The notes under the pieces: model-generated | Databases searched by the model: none | Told to the model about the DNA's origin: nothing | The model's input: only the letters and a program-made list of their open reading frames with translations | In this document: in pieces, positions 22,457-34,926 of the stretch | Numbering within the stretch: the first letter of the stretch is position 1 | Layout: every line of letters begins with the position of its first letter | Program-made: the position numbers and the translations under genes | NCBI GenBank assembly: GCA_007026445.1 | Contig: VDMD01000012.1 | Coordinates: forward strand, 620,001 to 684,000 | Length of the DNA: 64,000 bases | Reading direction: 5' to 3' | DNA from: Schizophyllum amplum | Taxonomy: Eukaryota; Basidiomycota; Agaricomycetes; Agaricales; Schizophyllaceae

Positions 22457-23387
22457 TTATGTCAACTCGCGCACGGTACGTGTAGAACACCCGGTACGCG
22501 TGCAGCACACCGAGCGCATCACGACTCCGCTCGATAGAGCGCGCACGTAGGTCACGAGCACCTTCAGCAAGGACACCAGCGGCTTTCGTCAGGACGTCAG
22601 CAACCTCGCGGAGGGCCTTGCCAAGGATGCGAGCGACCTTCGTAATCAAGGGAGGCAGTAGGGGGAGTAGAGACACAAGGGAGAAGACATTTCTGGAGCC
22701 CTCCTTGATTAGCGCCGCCGAGGAGGAATCGAAGAGCAGCCAGGAGAGCCGGGATGACTGTATAGGCCCGTCTGATCCGACCATTCCGTAGGAGAACAGC
22801 AGGTCCACTAGGAGAATGTAGACGGCGTCGTGTGCAGCGGCGCAGTATGAATTTCGGGTCACGCAGGCGATCCAGCCCAGCGTGGCGCCGAGGATGATGA
22901 TGGAAAGGAGGACCGAGCACGAGACGTAGGTCGCGTTCGTGAAGGCAAAATCGTAGAAAGTGGTGGGGGCAATGGGGGGTTGAGTGAAGAGGCAGACGAT
23001 CATTTCTTGGGCGTACGCTGTCAGCTGCGCATTATAACAGCTTCCGGTCAACAAAGGGTTCATGAACGAACGGGTCCGAGCACAAACGTACCAGTGCCGC
23101 TTTGTAGATCTGCTCCCACACGGGGTCGTCTTCGCTGTCTCCTGGTGTATCCTCCACAACGCGAGCTATCCACCGCGGAGCCTTGGCTGCCCTCGCGAAC
23201 TGCCCCCAGATGGAGTTGTCTTCATCTCGGGCTGGCGCCTCTGTACATGGCTCTCGTGCCGCATTACTGCCGGGTCCGAAAGCTGTTGGGCTATCGCGAA
23301 GATACGCTATAAGGTCTCCCAAAAGGATACCCAGGGAGAGCCAGTGAATATAGCCACGAAGGCCTCAACGTCTTCGACTATGCCCAT
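22317..23387 (-). CDS. Multi-pass membrane protein of unknown function with amphipathic C-terminal helix
   Basis: Exons on the minus strand are 23092-23387 and 22317-23024, with the intron removing 23025-23091. The soluble N-terminal part includes WGQFARAAKAPRWIARVVED and DPVWEQIYKAAL. The second exon has hydrophobic helices (YVSCSVLLSIIILGATLGW, AVYILLVDLLFSYGMVG, NVFSLVSLLPLLPPLI). These are followed by a long amphipathic helix, KVARILGKALREVADVLTKA, and a Pro/Ser-rich tail. I do not recognise a named family, though the layout resembles lineage-expanded basidiomycete membrane proteins. The N-terminal 20 codons (MGIVEDVEAFVAIF) join only if one T is missing near 23321, so the start is uncertain. 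The gene overlaps the F-box gene start. Confidence 0.6.
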
Positions 23388-23831
23388 ATCTACGCGATGG
23401 CGGTGGCTGCGGGAGTGGCCGTGGGATATGAAGGGGTTTCGATGGCACGCGCACGGCGAGAAGACAATGAGTGCAGATCAATGGAGAGGATGAATGTGGT
23501 GATGATGGGGAGAATGAAGGGGAGAGCCCTGGCGCCGCCAGTGGCCACAATGGCGACGGTGACGGTACAACGTCGAGTCGGTGTTCGGCCGCCACGATCC
23601 GAGCAGCCCGGGGCGTGATGCACGAATTGTCTCACGGTCACTCGATATCCATGTTCGACTCTTCTTGTATCCGAAACAGGCGGCCTTTGCAGTCTAGTGT
23701 ACAAGCATGAGGTAGATTCTAAGTAGTGTGTGGCGTCCTTCCTCCTAGTAAATCCATATCCATGTACAGTAAGCTAATGTTACAAAACCCTAGTAAGTAT
23801 TTACACCCTCTTCAAGCGCCCATGAGTATCG
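23388..23831. other. Intergenic region, nothing firm
   Basis: Sits between the membrane-protein start and the transporter stop, both on the minus strand. A hydrophobic minus-strand frame at 23,400-23,600 (ALPFILPIITTFILSI) could belong to an unmodelled 5' exon of the membrane protein, but I could not join it confidently. Confidence 0.4.
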
Positions 23832-26303
23832 TCAAACTTCATAACGGAAGCTGCGACAGAAGTAGGTTAACGATGGACAGAACATGCAATCTATAAACGC
23901 ACTGCATGTTCTCCGTATCGGTCATGTCCTGCTCGCCATTTATGGCGCCCAGTCGAAGCCGGTCTTGCTCCGAGATCCCTGCCATCTTTGCAGCCTTCTC
24001 GCGCTTGCCATTCTGCCAGACATAGTAGAATCTCCATACTGTTCCATGTAAAATGAGTTCCCGAGGTAGGTTCACAACGATCATGACTCACAAAGCAATC
24101 CCACAATCTGCGCACCATACAAGACCGCCATCGTTATGATCGCAGGGATGTATTGCGGTGCGTCTTCCTCGCGGAATATTTGCGCTCCTGCAGCATTACC
24201 TGCACAGTACGCAACAAACATCACAGACTGAGGGTTTGTGGGTACAACCCAAACGGGCTAGCGGCGTTGACACGCACACTTGTGATAGTTTTCTTCGTTC
24301 TGCCAGCAACATTTGATGGCAAGAAGGTCCATATCACTATAGACAATGATGAGATTAGTGGATGCAAGGCAAAGCACAGGCACTTACACAAACCGCACAC
24401 ATTCGCGGTACCGGTCATAAAATATGTCCCTGGTGGCGCGTAAGTGGCCAGTATAGGACATCAAACAACATCACTCACCCCACTTCGCCCATCGATATTC
24501 AGGTCCCTGAGGTAACAATGCCGTACCAAGCATGCCGACGAGTCCGGGAAAAGCGCTGAAGAGAGGAAGGTACGGTGAGCACGAGGGCACGGCGGTCCAG
24601 CTGAGAGATGCGTACCTAGCAGCTGTCGCATACATACGCACGTTCCTATAGCGCATGGTGACAAAGCCCACCAGCAAAAACCAGAATATAGACAAAACAT
24701 CTCGCGGGATGGATCCCTGCAACAGCGTCTTTGTTCGCCACGCATGAGCTGCATGTCGCTTCATGGGGAACGTGACACGCACCTGAAGCGGGCTGAAGCC
24801 AAACGAGACGTATACGAGGTTGCCGAAGCTCGAGGTGCCTCCGTTAGGGAGGGTCTGGAGCAAGGTAAGGACAAAGAAGAAGTAGGTCTGTAGTTTCCTG
24901 CGTCAGCTCTCGTATAATGTAACGTATCTGCAAGAGGATGCCTCACCTGCGGATCCTTGAACGCGTTCCAGACTTGATACCTCTTCCACTGCCATTTCCG
25001 ACGGTCGGAACCCGTCTGGTCTCGCGCAACACGAGATGCCACCATCCGCTTCTCGTCCTCGGACAGCCAGCTGACTTCGCGAGGCGTACCTAGCAGGAAA
25101 TAGCAGAACACCGACAGCACGATGGTCATCGCGCCAAGAAAAAACGAGATGCTACACGGTCGTCCCCTGTCAGCACGGAGCAACAACCACGGACAACTCG
25201 CGAATGCCTCACCCCTTCCACGGCGCCAACCCGCCATGCTCCTCCGCGTGCTTGCCAATCCCATACATGCAAAGGCTCACGATTATGCCGAGCCCAGAGT
25301 TGGCGGTGCCCCAAATCAGTGATCTGCGACAAGCAAACCGTCAGTCGATAAGCGGCGAGCTCGCACAAGAGGCGGCAACTAACCGCATAGTGTGCTGTCG
25401 GGTGAATTTGTCCAATCAGCCATGAGCGGCGGGTAGTTAGCTGCGCAGATCATACCTCTTGTCGTCTGTAGAAGGCGCCGATGATGAGCATGAAGGATGG
25501 CCTGGGGGGATATGTGAGTAGGTGGCAGGATGGATATATTGGGCACGCACGATATCGTGCACTCTGCTGCTCCTTGCAGAGCGCGCAGGGCCATGAGCGT
25601 AGCCCAGTTCCTAGCGAAGCCGGTGCATAACACGATAATGCCCCAGAAAAACATCAGGCATGACAGAGTCTTGCCAATGTTGACGCGCTGCATGACCCAG
25701 TTGGACGGCTGGAGACGGTTAGTTCAGGCGTTGTGGATGCTATAGATGGGTTGTGGCTCACGAATTCGCAGCACATATACGTGAGATACTGCAGATGATA
25801 TCAGCTCCACGACGAGGCTTGGAGGGGGAAGACGGACGAAGATCGTCGTAAGCCATGAATATTGCTGCCCATGCATGTTGTGTCCGCCTGAATACCTGAA
25901 GTACGGGGACGAAGATATACTTAGTCCACGTTTATGCTGAACCAGGGTTCACGCACCGAACGTCGCCTGAGTCGATATGCCCGTCTTATCCGCTTGCTAT
26001 ATAGCATCAGAACAACACATACAAGGCGTCGCGTCTCATTACTCACCTGCACACCGTACGCAACCCACATAAGCGGAAGCAAGAAACGATCCTGTTCGCG
26101 ACTAGCCGCTTAAAGTCGCTGACCATGTAGTCCCTCGCCGCGAGCGCAGTGTCCACCGCGAGAGCGCGGTCACCCCCCGCGCCCTCGTCGGCTTCTACGG
26201 CATTCAGCGACTTGAGGTCCTCGGTCGCAGGACTCTCCACGTCGCGCTCGTCCTGCTTCTCCGCTGAGGGGGACGCAGAGCTCGCGCGCGCCAGCAGCAT
26301 CAT
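23832..26303 (-). CDS. MFS transporter, allantoate permease (Dal5)/nicotinate permease family
   Basis: Twelve-helix proton symporter of the anion:cation symporter branch. About twelve short exons. Readable blocks in order: ADKTGISTQATFG, PSNWVMQRVNIGKTLSCLMF, FWGIIVLCTGFARNWATLMA, LRALQGAAECTIS, PSFMLIIGAFYRRQE, IWGTANSGLGIIVSLCMYGI, FFLGAMTIVLSVFCYFLLGT, PREVSWLSEDEKRMVASRVA, WNAFKDPQ, TLLQTLPNGGTSSFGNLVY, VGMLGTALLPQGPEYRWAKW, WTFLPSNVAGRTKK and a C-terminus ending HFRYEV. The PREVSWLS-type loop and final HFRY motif are typical of Dal5 relatives. One exon is only 11 nt (coding HTM plus part of R). Single-base losses are likely near 26100 and 25880. The substrate cannot be read from sequence. 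Confidence 0.88.
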
Positions 26304-27333
26304 GGGGGGAGGAGGAAAGTGCTAGAGCGAGCGGTAAGTGAGCCGCACGGGCGATCTCACGTCTCGCGCGGTGAGCATAATGAAGTCAGGGCAACTGCCC
26401 GCACGCGCTCCGACGGCCCAAAGCCTATCGCTGCACATTCTTGTGAGGGACCGCAGACATCCAAGCTCCGTTTGTGAGGTGGGGGGCACTTTCAGGTGCC
26501 GGAGAAGGCAGCGCTGAAGAACAGGCGCCGATCTTCAAGCTCTCGGGGAAGTGTGCGGCATTGTTGATCCGGAGCCTGGCGGATGGAATGCCATCAAGGC
26601 ATCCGTACTCGTAGGCTGTTATGGCGGGATCGTCGGGAAGGCCATGGTCGACGCAGCCGATGGACGCTGCCAACGACGCGGACCGCGAGGAGTTAAGTAC
26701 GAACTGAATTGAAGGGTTCATCTCAGTCTGATGGCAGGAACAAGGCAGGAAGCAAAGTCGAGTGAATGTGACCATAATCAGTGTGACGGTGACATCTATT
26801 CAGCGAAGAGCATGCAATTGGCATGCAATGAGCATGTAGCTACCTATACCTAGGCCGTATGTATTAGCAATCGTTTTAACTGAGCTTTTCCTAGTATACC
26901 TAATCTACTACCACACATGGTAAGTACTGCTGAGCCCTGCTCAATCCTGCGTGTTACGAGTGGAGGATACAGCCCCGCGGCCATAAAGTCGAACAGAGCA
27001 CGTGATTCTTTGCGCTTCGATACCGCCCTCGCAAAGGGGTTGGCATTAATTGGGTTGGCATCGGAGCCAGTGGCGCGTCCACTCTGTCGATCTTCATATG
27101 GACACACTTCTGTGCCTTGACTTGGTATTGACTTGGTACTTACTCTGGGCTTGGCCCTGGGGTCTCATGAGAGCGCCAATGTCACAGCCCAGAAAGGGAG
27201 CCTGATGCCTGTCAGAAGGAACGAGAAGAAGAATGGGATTATAAGCAGAAGATTTACAGCGTATACACATGAAAGCACCAATAAAGCATATCCGGGTCCA
27301 CAGCGTCAAAGTCGTACAACATCAGGGCATCAC
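26304..27333. other. Intergenic region; one weak ORF
   Basis: Holds the transporter promoter and the 3' UTR of the EDC4-like gene. A minus-strand frame at 26425-26720 (MNPSIQFVLNSS, then EYGCLDGIPSARLRINNAAH) looks protein-like but has no family I recognise and no clear splice context, so I do not call it. ACTTGGTATTGACTTGGTAC is a short direct repeat near 27120. Confidence 0.4.
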
Positions 27334-30300
27334 TCATGCAACCACCTTCCGGCGTAGGGCCTCCTGCACTTCGGAGATGGCCCGCGCGCCTTCGTACGTC
27401 CCTCCACCAGGGAGGATCGACAGTCGTTGCTTGGTCGTGTTAAGAGACTGTTGCACGTTGGGCACAACACGGGGAATAAAATCGGAGATCAACTTGTCCT
27501 GCAGTAGTTCGTCAGCAGTGGTAGAAACAACAAGAAGGCTGATCATACCTCAGGACGAAGTATGGCAACAGCTCGCTGCAGCCACCACAACGAGGCCTTG
27601 AAGGCCTCCTCCGTTGGCGAGGTTTCGCCGAGGGCAGCGGCGAGCTATAGGACAGTGTCAGTGACGACGCATCTCGAGTAGCAGATTTTGACTTACGCGA
27701 TGAATGAGCGTGAGGATGACAGCCTGCGAAACGAGCACTGGGCCGTTCGGAGGCATCACGACGTCCGCGTCGCTTCGAGCGAGCAGGTCGCGCAGCTTGT
27801 TCAGATCCTGGGTATGCAGCGTGCTGAGGTAGATCTCGTCCCACTGCTCGGACTTCATTGCCGGCGGGGGCGCCATACGCTCTTGCGTGACCGGCGGCGG
27901 CGGCACCAACGGATGCGACGCCTGCGGGGCCACGATGCCGCTGCTGTACCAGTTCTGCATCTGCGGCGGGGGAGGGGGTGGCGCCTGCGCCTGGGGGGGT
28001 AGGGTGCGGAGCCATAATGATAGTTGGGCACGGGCGGCAGGTTTGGGCGTGCCTGGGGCGCGGGCTGCGAGAGGGAGTGCGCAACTTGGGATGGTCCGTG
28101 CGAGTGCTGCGAGTTGGGAGTGCCGGCGTTGGAGAACTTCATCTGCTCAGACAGAGCACGAACGGTATGCTCGAGTTGCTTGATGGACTGATGTACATGT
28201 CAGTAGACGTCTAATATAAATCAGGTCACGGCTCACCTCCTGGTTGCGGAAGGCCTCGTTTTGCCACGCCGACATCTCCGTCTTGACGGAGTGCAACTCC
28301 GTACGAAGCTCCCTAAGAAGCTCCTGATGCAGAGCCGTGTTGTGCTGCTGGAACGCGGGCACCGTCTTGCTCATCGAGTCCTTGACATGGCGTTCAATGG
28401 CCGGGACAAGAGCAGAAGAAATGATGTTGGAGAAGTGCTGCGCCATGTCAGGGCGCGTGATCATCTTCTCGATCTCCCCGGGCAGGCTCTGTCGGTCAAG
28501 ATCAGACTATATTATTTCATTACAAAGGGTGCACACGTACCTGGCTCATGAACTCCACCATGCCTCTACCGACGCGCTCGTTGAGCGCGGCCTTCACCTC
28601 GTTCCTCGTTATGTTCTCGAGGGCGGGCAGGACCGAGTTCTGGACCTCGCTCTTGACTGCAATCTCGACGACGCGAGTCGTGTTGCGCGAAAGCTCTTGG
28701 GAGATCAGCTTGAGGATCTTCTCCTGGCGAGTCATCTCCTCCGCCTGGTCGTGCGCGCGAGACTCTTCGAGACGTTGATCTAAGCATCGGATTAGCCTCG
28801 CGCAATTCCTCGACGCTATACGTTCACATACGCTGCTTGTCCATCTCCTTGCTGATCAGCTTGCTAATGCGCGTGTGCAGATTCTCCTCCGTCTTCCGGA
28901 TCTCCTTCGTCAGAGCCTGGCCGAGCGACGACGAGTCGTTCCCGCTGTCGTTGTTCGACGACTTGCCGCCGCGCTTCTCCTTCTCCGGCGCGTTCTCGTC
29001 CTTGTCCTTGAAGTTGACGTTCTTGCCCCGGCCCTTGCGGCCCTCCTGTCGTGGCTCCTCACGCGCCACGTCCGCATCGACCTCCTCAGAGGGCGGCGTG
29101 CGGGCGCGGACACCAGAGTTCTGCGGGCCGGACAGGAAAGGACGCTGGCTCTTGGGCTCGTTGGCCTGTTGCAGATACGACAAAGGCGCCGGGCCCGCAA
29201 GCGAGGGAAGCTTAGCAGGAACCTGCGCGAACGCGTTGTCGTACCATTCCTTCCTGATGAGGACTTGATCGACGCCCGTCGAATGCACAGAGAACGCGAC
29301 GAGAGCGAGCTCGCCGGGCGGGACCTTCGCCGCAATACACGCGGCGTGAGCCTCGTCGCCTGTCGGGTCCGAGTCCGCCGTCAGGATGACGAAGTGGATG
29401 GTCGGCTTGGGCCCGGGGAACTCGACGACCTGCTCAAAGTAGCCGCTCGTCGCCTCGTCCCGCGGCTCGAAGTTGATCTTGAACCCAAAGAAGCTGTCGC
29501 GGCGGCAGTTGGCGATCCACAGCGTCTGAATGCGCGTGTCGTAGCTGGCGTGGCCGAACATCTCACGGTCGTCTTCCGCGCCATTGACGAACTTGATGGT
29601 CGAGAGGACGACCTTCGTCGTGAGGTTGAGGAGCTGGAAGATCGTGCCGTTCTTCCTGCCCACCACGATGGCGCCGTCGACGAACAGAAGGGAAGATGGC
29701 GTGCTTTCGCCACGGACGGGATGGTTGGTGTACGGCACCGGTCGTTGATGTTCCAGATAGTCAGCGTCGAGTCATCGGAGATCGTGGCGATACCATAGTG
29801 GATGGTGTCGAAGTCGAACGCAACCACAGGCTATTCGAATGCATTAGTATATTTGACCGCTCGCAATTGTTCGTCAATACTGACCGACTGAGGGTTGAAA
29901 GTCTGCGCATAGTGGTTGAGATCCGCAATCGACAAGACCTTACCGTCAAGTCCGGCAGCTGAACCAGATCTATCAAGAAGACGGTGTGCTCAGATGCGAC
30001 AGCAAGAACGTCGGGCTCCTTGGGATGCCACTTGACCGAGTGGAGGGCATCCGACATCGGCGACGGACCGACGCAAAGCATGAGGCGGCCCCTGCGATAT
30101 TGTCAGTGAACCCGTCCGTAATACGAGATTATAGACATACGGAACATCATCCGTGATCACTTCGGGTAGCTCCCAAACGACGAAGCCGCCATCAGAGGTC
30201 ACACCAGCCAGGCGATTCCCGTAGACGGCCATGTCGGTAACGCTCGTGGTTTGCGGAAACAATGGCGGGAGCTGGAGCAACGTACGATCTCCGCTTGAGC

Positions 30301-32123
30301 GCGAGATGACACGAACACGACCTGCATATAGGCATTAGAAACACGTCGACGAGCTGCTCGATCAACATACCGCGCGTCATGGCATATGCCACCCAGTGCG
30401 TCGCACCAATAGTCGTCCCGGGAAGGAAGACGGAGTCCTGCTTGACCAGAGCAATAGCAGTCGACTTGACCAGATCGCGCGTCGTCTGTATTTCCTCCAG
30501 GGACTGCGAGACGTCGATTACGATGTTCTGCGATTGAGAACTGATACATCCGTCAGCAAAGCATTCTACAAGCGCAGATGGAGCATACCCAGGGCTCGCC
30601 TGGTTCTTGTTCTTCTTGCCCCTGAGGCTGCCACCACCACGAGGACCGGGAGAGCCTTCCTTGTCCCTGCGCGAGCTAGCTGGGACAGCCTGTGACACCC
30701 GTTGCGCCTGGTTCTTCGGCGGACTCGCTCTAGGCGAATCAACGCGCGGAGGCATGGCCTTGGGCGGCGGCGGCAGGTTCTGCGGCATCGACGGCGGGGG
30801 GCCGTACCGGTTCATGGGCAGGTCGATGGGATCCATGCTCCCGTAGTCCGGCTGCGGGGGGATACCACCAAAGCTCTCGAACGTAGCAGGCGGCGGCGCG
30901 GCTGGGGAGCCCAGGGTGAGGTTCTCCAGGAGATTCTCGACGGACCGACGCTTGGGGTCGGAGATCGCCGTCCAGGACGAGTCATCGTTACCGCTGGAGG
31001 GAACACTGGAGGTCGGCATGGGCTTCTTCCTGATCGAGCCGGTTGCTGACTGCAGAGCATCGAAGGGGGATACAAAGTCAAACATGGATTTGGGCGGGGA
31101 GGGTGGCAGGGGCTGCCCAGCAGCCTGCTTTGTCTGAGGGGGCAGGGGAGGGGTGACCTGCTGGGGGACGCCCATGCCAGGTTGCGGGTCGTACTGGGAG
31201 CGATAGTCCATATCATTGTTGTGACGATAATCGGAGGGGAGCATGTCGGGGTCGTACTGCTGGGGAGAATGTCCGTACGTTGGGGACGGCGCCGACGGGG
31301 GACCAGACATTAAGGGACCCGGCTGGGACTCGGGATAGATCGACCTTGACGTAGGCCTGTAGAACGGGAAAAGGAAATCCGTTAGCCCTTCCATCGCAGA
31401 TGGCAGCCGGGACGGTAGCGCGAGCATCGCCAGATAATGGAAGAAGGAAGAAAAAGCGGGCCAGACACTGGGAACATGCACTATCCTCGTGTAGGCCACG
31501 CCGCAGGTCACCACGTCGCGCAAGCGAGCGGACAAAACAGACAATAACAGGGACGGCGTACGTAACGCATACGAACGGGCGAGCGCGAAGCAATCAACTC
31601 ACCCGGCCATCAACTGCTCCAGCAAGATCTTGCCCTGCGCTTCGTTGTGAGTCGGTGATGCGCCCGATCTCTGGAAGGGTTCCGGTGGGGTAGAGACCTG
31701 CTGCGGGGGCGGCAGCGAGCCGGTGCTCCCGCCGGTGCGGTGGACGTTCACGCCCGACGGCTGGTTGAGAAGGGAAAGAAGCGCGCTCTGCCTCTCTGCG
31801 GTCATCATGCTCCCTGAGTGGTGGGACGCGGGCGAGTCGCGGGGGCCGTCCATTGACATGACTGGCGTGCCCGGGCCCGATCCCGCGTAATGTGCGGGTA
31901 TCGTTGAAGGTGTGGCGAAGCTTGAGGTGGAGGGAGTGGCAAAGTTGTTCATCGAGACAGACTGGTCAGACTGCGGGGAAGTGAGGTTCTGGAAAAGGGA
32001 ATCGAGCTGGGTGCTGCTGGGGTTGGGGTGAGCGGCGTATGGCATAGGCGCTTGCTGCACGGGCGGCGACGATCCCCTGGAGAAGAGATCGCGCGTGGGC
32101 GGGTTTCCGTGGATGCTCTCCAT
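27334..32123 (-). CDS. EDC4/Ge-1-like mRNA decapping scaffold (WD40 plus C-terminal helical domain)
   Basis: Large scaffold expected in P-bodies, where EDC4/Pdc1 proteins link Dcp2 activation to mRNA decay. The N-terminal 500 residues are disordered and rich in S, P, Q and G (start MESIHGNPPTRDLFSRGSSP). A WD40-like region follows with VTDMAVYGNRLAGVTSDGGF, ALHSVKWHPKEPDVLAVASE and YGIATISDDSTLTIWNIND. Next come an acidic/basic linker (GRKGRGKNVNFKDKDENAPE) and long coiled coils (KEIRKTEENLHTRISKLISK, LPALENITRNEVKAALNERV). The conserved C-terminal helical domain includes YLSTLHTQDLNKLRDLLARS and GPVLVSQAVILTLIHR. Frame breaks of one base occur at the C run 27993-27999 and near 29738-29741. 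Eight or more introns. Confidence 0.87.
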
Positions 32124-32684
32124 TTTCCTGCAGAGTCGAGGGGAGACGGGGGAGGGTGATGGGGTATGGCAGTCGCGGCAAGAGACAAGTCCAGAAGACG
32201 GGATAAGGAAAATCTCAGCCGTCCTCGCGTTCCCCACGAGGCGTCGGTGATCTCATACTCTCATTTCCTTTTCCGGTCCGTCCTTGTTTGATTATTCAAC
32301 TTCTCACGCCCTCGTGTGCACTGGTCCTGTACCTACTCTCTTTGTGCCCAAGCCGGGCGCATCCCTTTCACGTAAGTACGATAATCCATCGCAGATGGCG
32401 CTAGCTGAGAAAGCAGACGCCCGCCCGGCTTGTCCACGGGGCCGTGCATCACCACGAGGTTTGGAGTCCGTCTACTATCAGCCTGCGAAAGCCAGTCCAT
32501 CGAGGAGCATCGTTCACGCAGATGCGTTTCGACATTGTCATTCGAAAGCTTCTGATGAGGAGCAAGATCCGTACCTTAGACTGCGAAGCTGTCCGGCACG
32601 CGTTAGCGGCGTCCATATCAGCGCTGACAACGACCACAGCAAACTTGAAGAACAAAACGCTACTACACACGCACAGCACAGCCG
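32124..32684. other. Intergenic region (EDC4-like promoter)
   Basis: Between two minus-strand genes. Pyrimidine-rich upstream of the EDC4-like start. No conserved frame or repeat was recognised. Confidence 0.5.
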
Positions 32685-34599
32685 CTACCACTGCGGAACC
32701 TGCTCAGGCTCGCGATCCAAGCAGATACTCAGCTTCCAGTCCTCCACCCGTCTCGCCCAGCGGTAGACCTTGAGCTTCTGACTCCCCTCCGGCATCTGCC
32801 GCATTATCTCCTCGTACACTCCCGGGTTATCAGCACGCACGACGTATCCCTCAAAGCTCCTCCCGCGGTCGTACACCATCATCATCGCCCTCGGCGAGGG
32901 GTCCGGCACAACAGGTCGCTGTATCTTCACGAGGAACAGCTTCTCGCCGCGCGCGTTCGCTGGAGGGTCGTTGCTTGCGTCGAGCGCGGTGTTCAGTTTG
33001 CCCGAGGAGTGGTTGATGGACGCGGCGGACATGATTTTGCCGTCGACCTGGAAGTGTTTGCCGAAGGTGACCGTGCGCCACGTTCCGCCGCGGATGGTTT
33101 TGCAGAAGCCCTTATGCTCCTTCCAGTGCGCCTTCTGGCACGCTGCAATATGTGATGAGCCGCGGTCGCGAGGATAAAAAGGCGTCAAGTTCAAACATAC
33201 CTTGTCCACAATACGCCACAGAAAGGCACCCCGTACACCGACTGGTTGTCCTCTTCCCGCACACCGCACACCCAGCATCGTTCGTCAACTTCCCGATATC
33301 GACTTGACTGAGCGGGGCAATCGGCATCACGAAGCTCGCCTTGAAGTTCTTCTCGTATGGCTCAAGCGCGGGCTTGAAGTCCGACGCGATCATCTTCGAG
33401 TTTTGGAACAGCAGCTTGCGCAGGAGGGCCTGCTCCTGTGTCGTGCACTTGATCTGCACCATGTAGCCCGTCTTCACTTGCGCTTGAACGAAGTCGAGCG
33501 TATCTTGCACGGGCGCTTTGGCGCTGCCGGTGGCGTAGATGAGGCATAGCAGGGGGTTTTGTCGTCTAGGGCGTGCACGTCGAGTATCTGGAGAAGAAAA
33601 TCAATAGGACGCCCGATGTAGAAGCCGGTGTGCAGCGCTGACCCGGATGCAGATAGCCTCCTGCTGTTCCTTGTCTTGCAGAACGCAAACTTTATGGCCG
33701 TTGTCGTAATTCTTCGCCAAATGCATGACCTGTCGGAAATGAGCACCGTGAGCTACGAAGGCAGTCAACTATACGTACTGTCTGCCGAGCGTCAATGAAA
33801 GCGTTCTCGTATAGTGACAAACTCATGCGGCCGCGTCCCTCTCTCACAGATAGGGCGTTTTGAAAGGCTTCCGTCAAGTTGCCGCGCCGTGTAGCCTCGA
33901 AGACAGGCTTCGAGTGCTTCTCCTGATCAAGCAGCAAGATCCATATGAGTCCCTAATATCGCGAAGATCAACTATCAGGCTGCAGCTGCTTACCTTCCAC
34001 GATGGGTGCTCGCTGGGCTTGAAGGGCAGAATGCGCGAGAACGACGGCAGGTCTTGCGCGAAGTTCAGCGCGGACGTCAACCGCCGCTCCAGCGCATCAT
34101 CCGCGAGCTTGTTCCCGGGCGGAAATTCCACGCCCATGGACTGCAGCAGCCCAATGATTTGCTCGCGGTCCTCCACCTTGCCTTTGTCCTTCTTGATCTT
34201 CTCTTCCCGGATAAGTTGCGGCCAGTTAAAGCATCGAGAGCAATCTTTCGCGTTATGCTCCTTGCAGGCATACACTGTGCCTCCTGCCTCGTCCTTCGCG
34301 TTCGTGGCGACGAAGCGACCGGCAATCGAGAGGGGTTTTCTGCCCTAACATAATAAATAGGGGAAATTAGGCAAAGTCGACCAGCCAGCGCCGCTGCATC
34401 GCCTGGACGTACGCACCGGAGATTCCTGCCCCGTTTGCAGGCGCTTCATTTCGGCGTTGAGCGCCGCAAGCGCATCCTCCGGGGAGGCACCCGAGTAGTC
34501 ATTGGTAGTCCGGAAGTCGCACTGACAGTGGTTGCAGAACTCGTGTCCGTGCTTGCAGAAGACGAACGAGTTCACAGATATCATGTCCCCCAAGTCCAT
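32685..34599 (-). CDS. MYND-type zinc finger protein
   Basis: The N-terminal part starts MDLGDMISVNSFVFCKHGHE, followed by a Cys/His pair (FCNHCQCDFR) and EHNAKDCSRCFNWPQ. A middle region reads LALNFAQDLPSF-like helices (actual block RLTSALNFAQDLPSFSRILP) and EAFQNALSVREGRGRMSLSL. The MYND finger is CAVCGKRTTSRCTGCLSVAY then CGQACQKAHWKEHKGFCK, a complete set of zinc ligands. The C-terminal roughly 150 residues end EDWKLSICLDREPEQVPQW. MYND fingers usually bind proline-rich partners; no SET domain is visible, so a methyltransferase role is not supported. One C is missing at 33552-33556, between DDKTP and LIYATGSAKAPVQDTLDFV. Confidence 0.82.
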
Positions 34600-34926
34600 C
34601 CTTGTCGAGCGTAAGCTGACGGTGGAATCCTCAGACTGAGTCTGTTCGTTTGTGAGGTCAGTCGAAGTTCAGCACGAGGTCGGAAAATCGGATGAATTTC
34701 CGCGGTCATGCGCTCACGTGACCGCGACTACTGTTCATTTCATGCGGGTTTCCCCGGCGATTGACGAGGCAGGTTCACTAGCTTCATGCTGCACAGGACA
34801 AGGAGAATGATTGTTTACACCGGAATGCAAAAATACAACCGTAGATACACTTTATCAGTCAAGATACGCTCGAAAAGGCCTGCCGTTTATGAGGAACTCA
34901 ACACTTCGCTGCATACGACCATCCAT
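34600..34926. other. Intergenic region at the left edge of a tandem duplication
   Basis: From about 34740 the sequence matches a second copy about 3.02 kb downstream (CCCCGGCGATTGACGAGGCA here, CCCCGGCGACCGACGAGGCA at 37766). It is the 3' flank of the first M35 gene. Confidence 0.6.

Noticed and set aside
26425..26775. Possible small gene upstream of the DAL5-type transporter
   Set aside because: The frame looks protein-like, but there is no recognised domain, no clear splice or promoter context and no second line of evidence.
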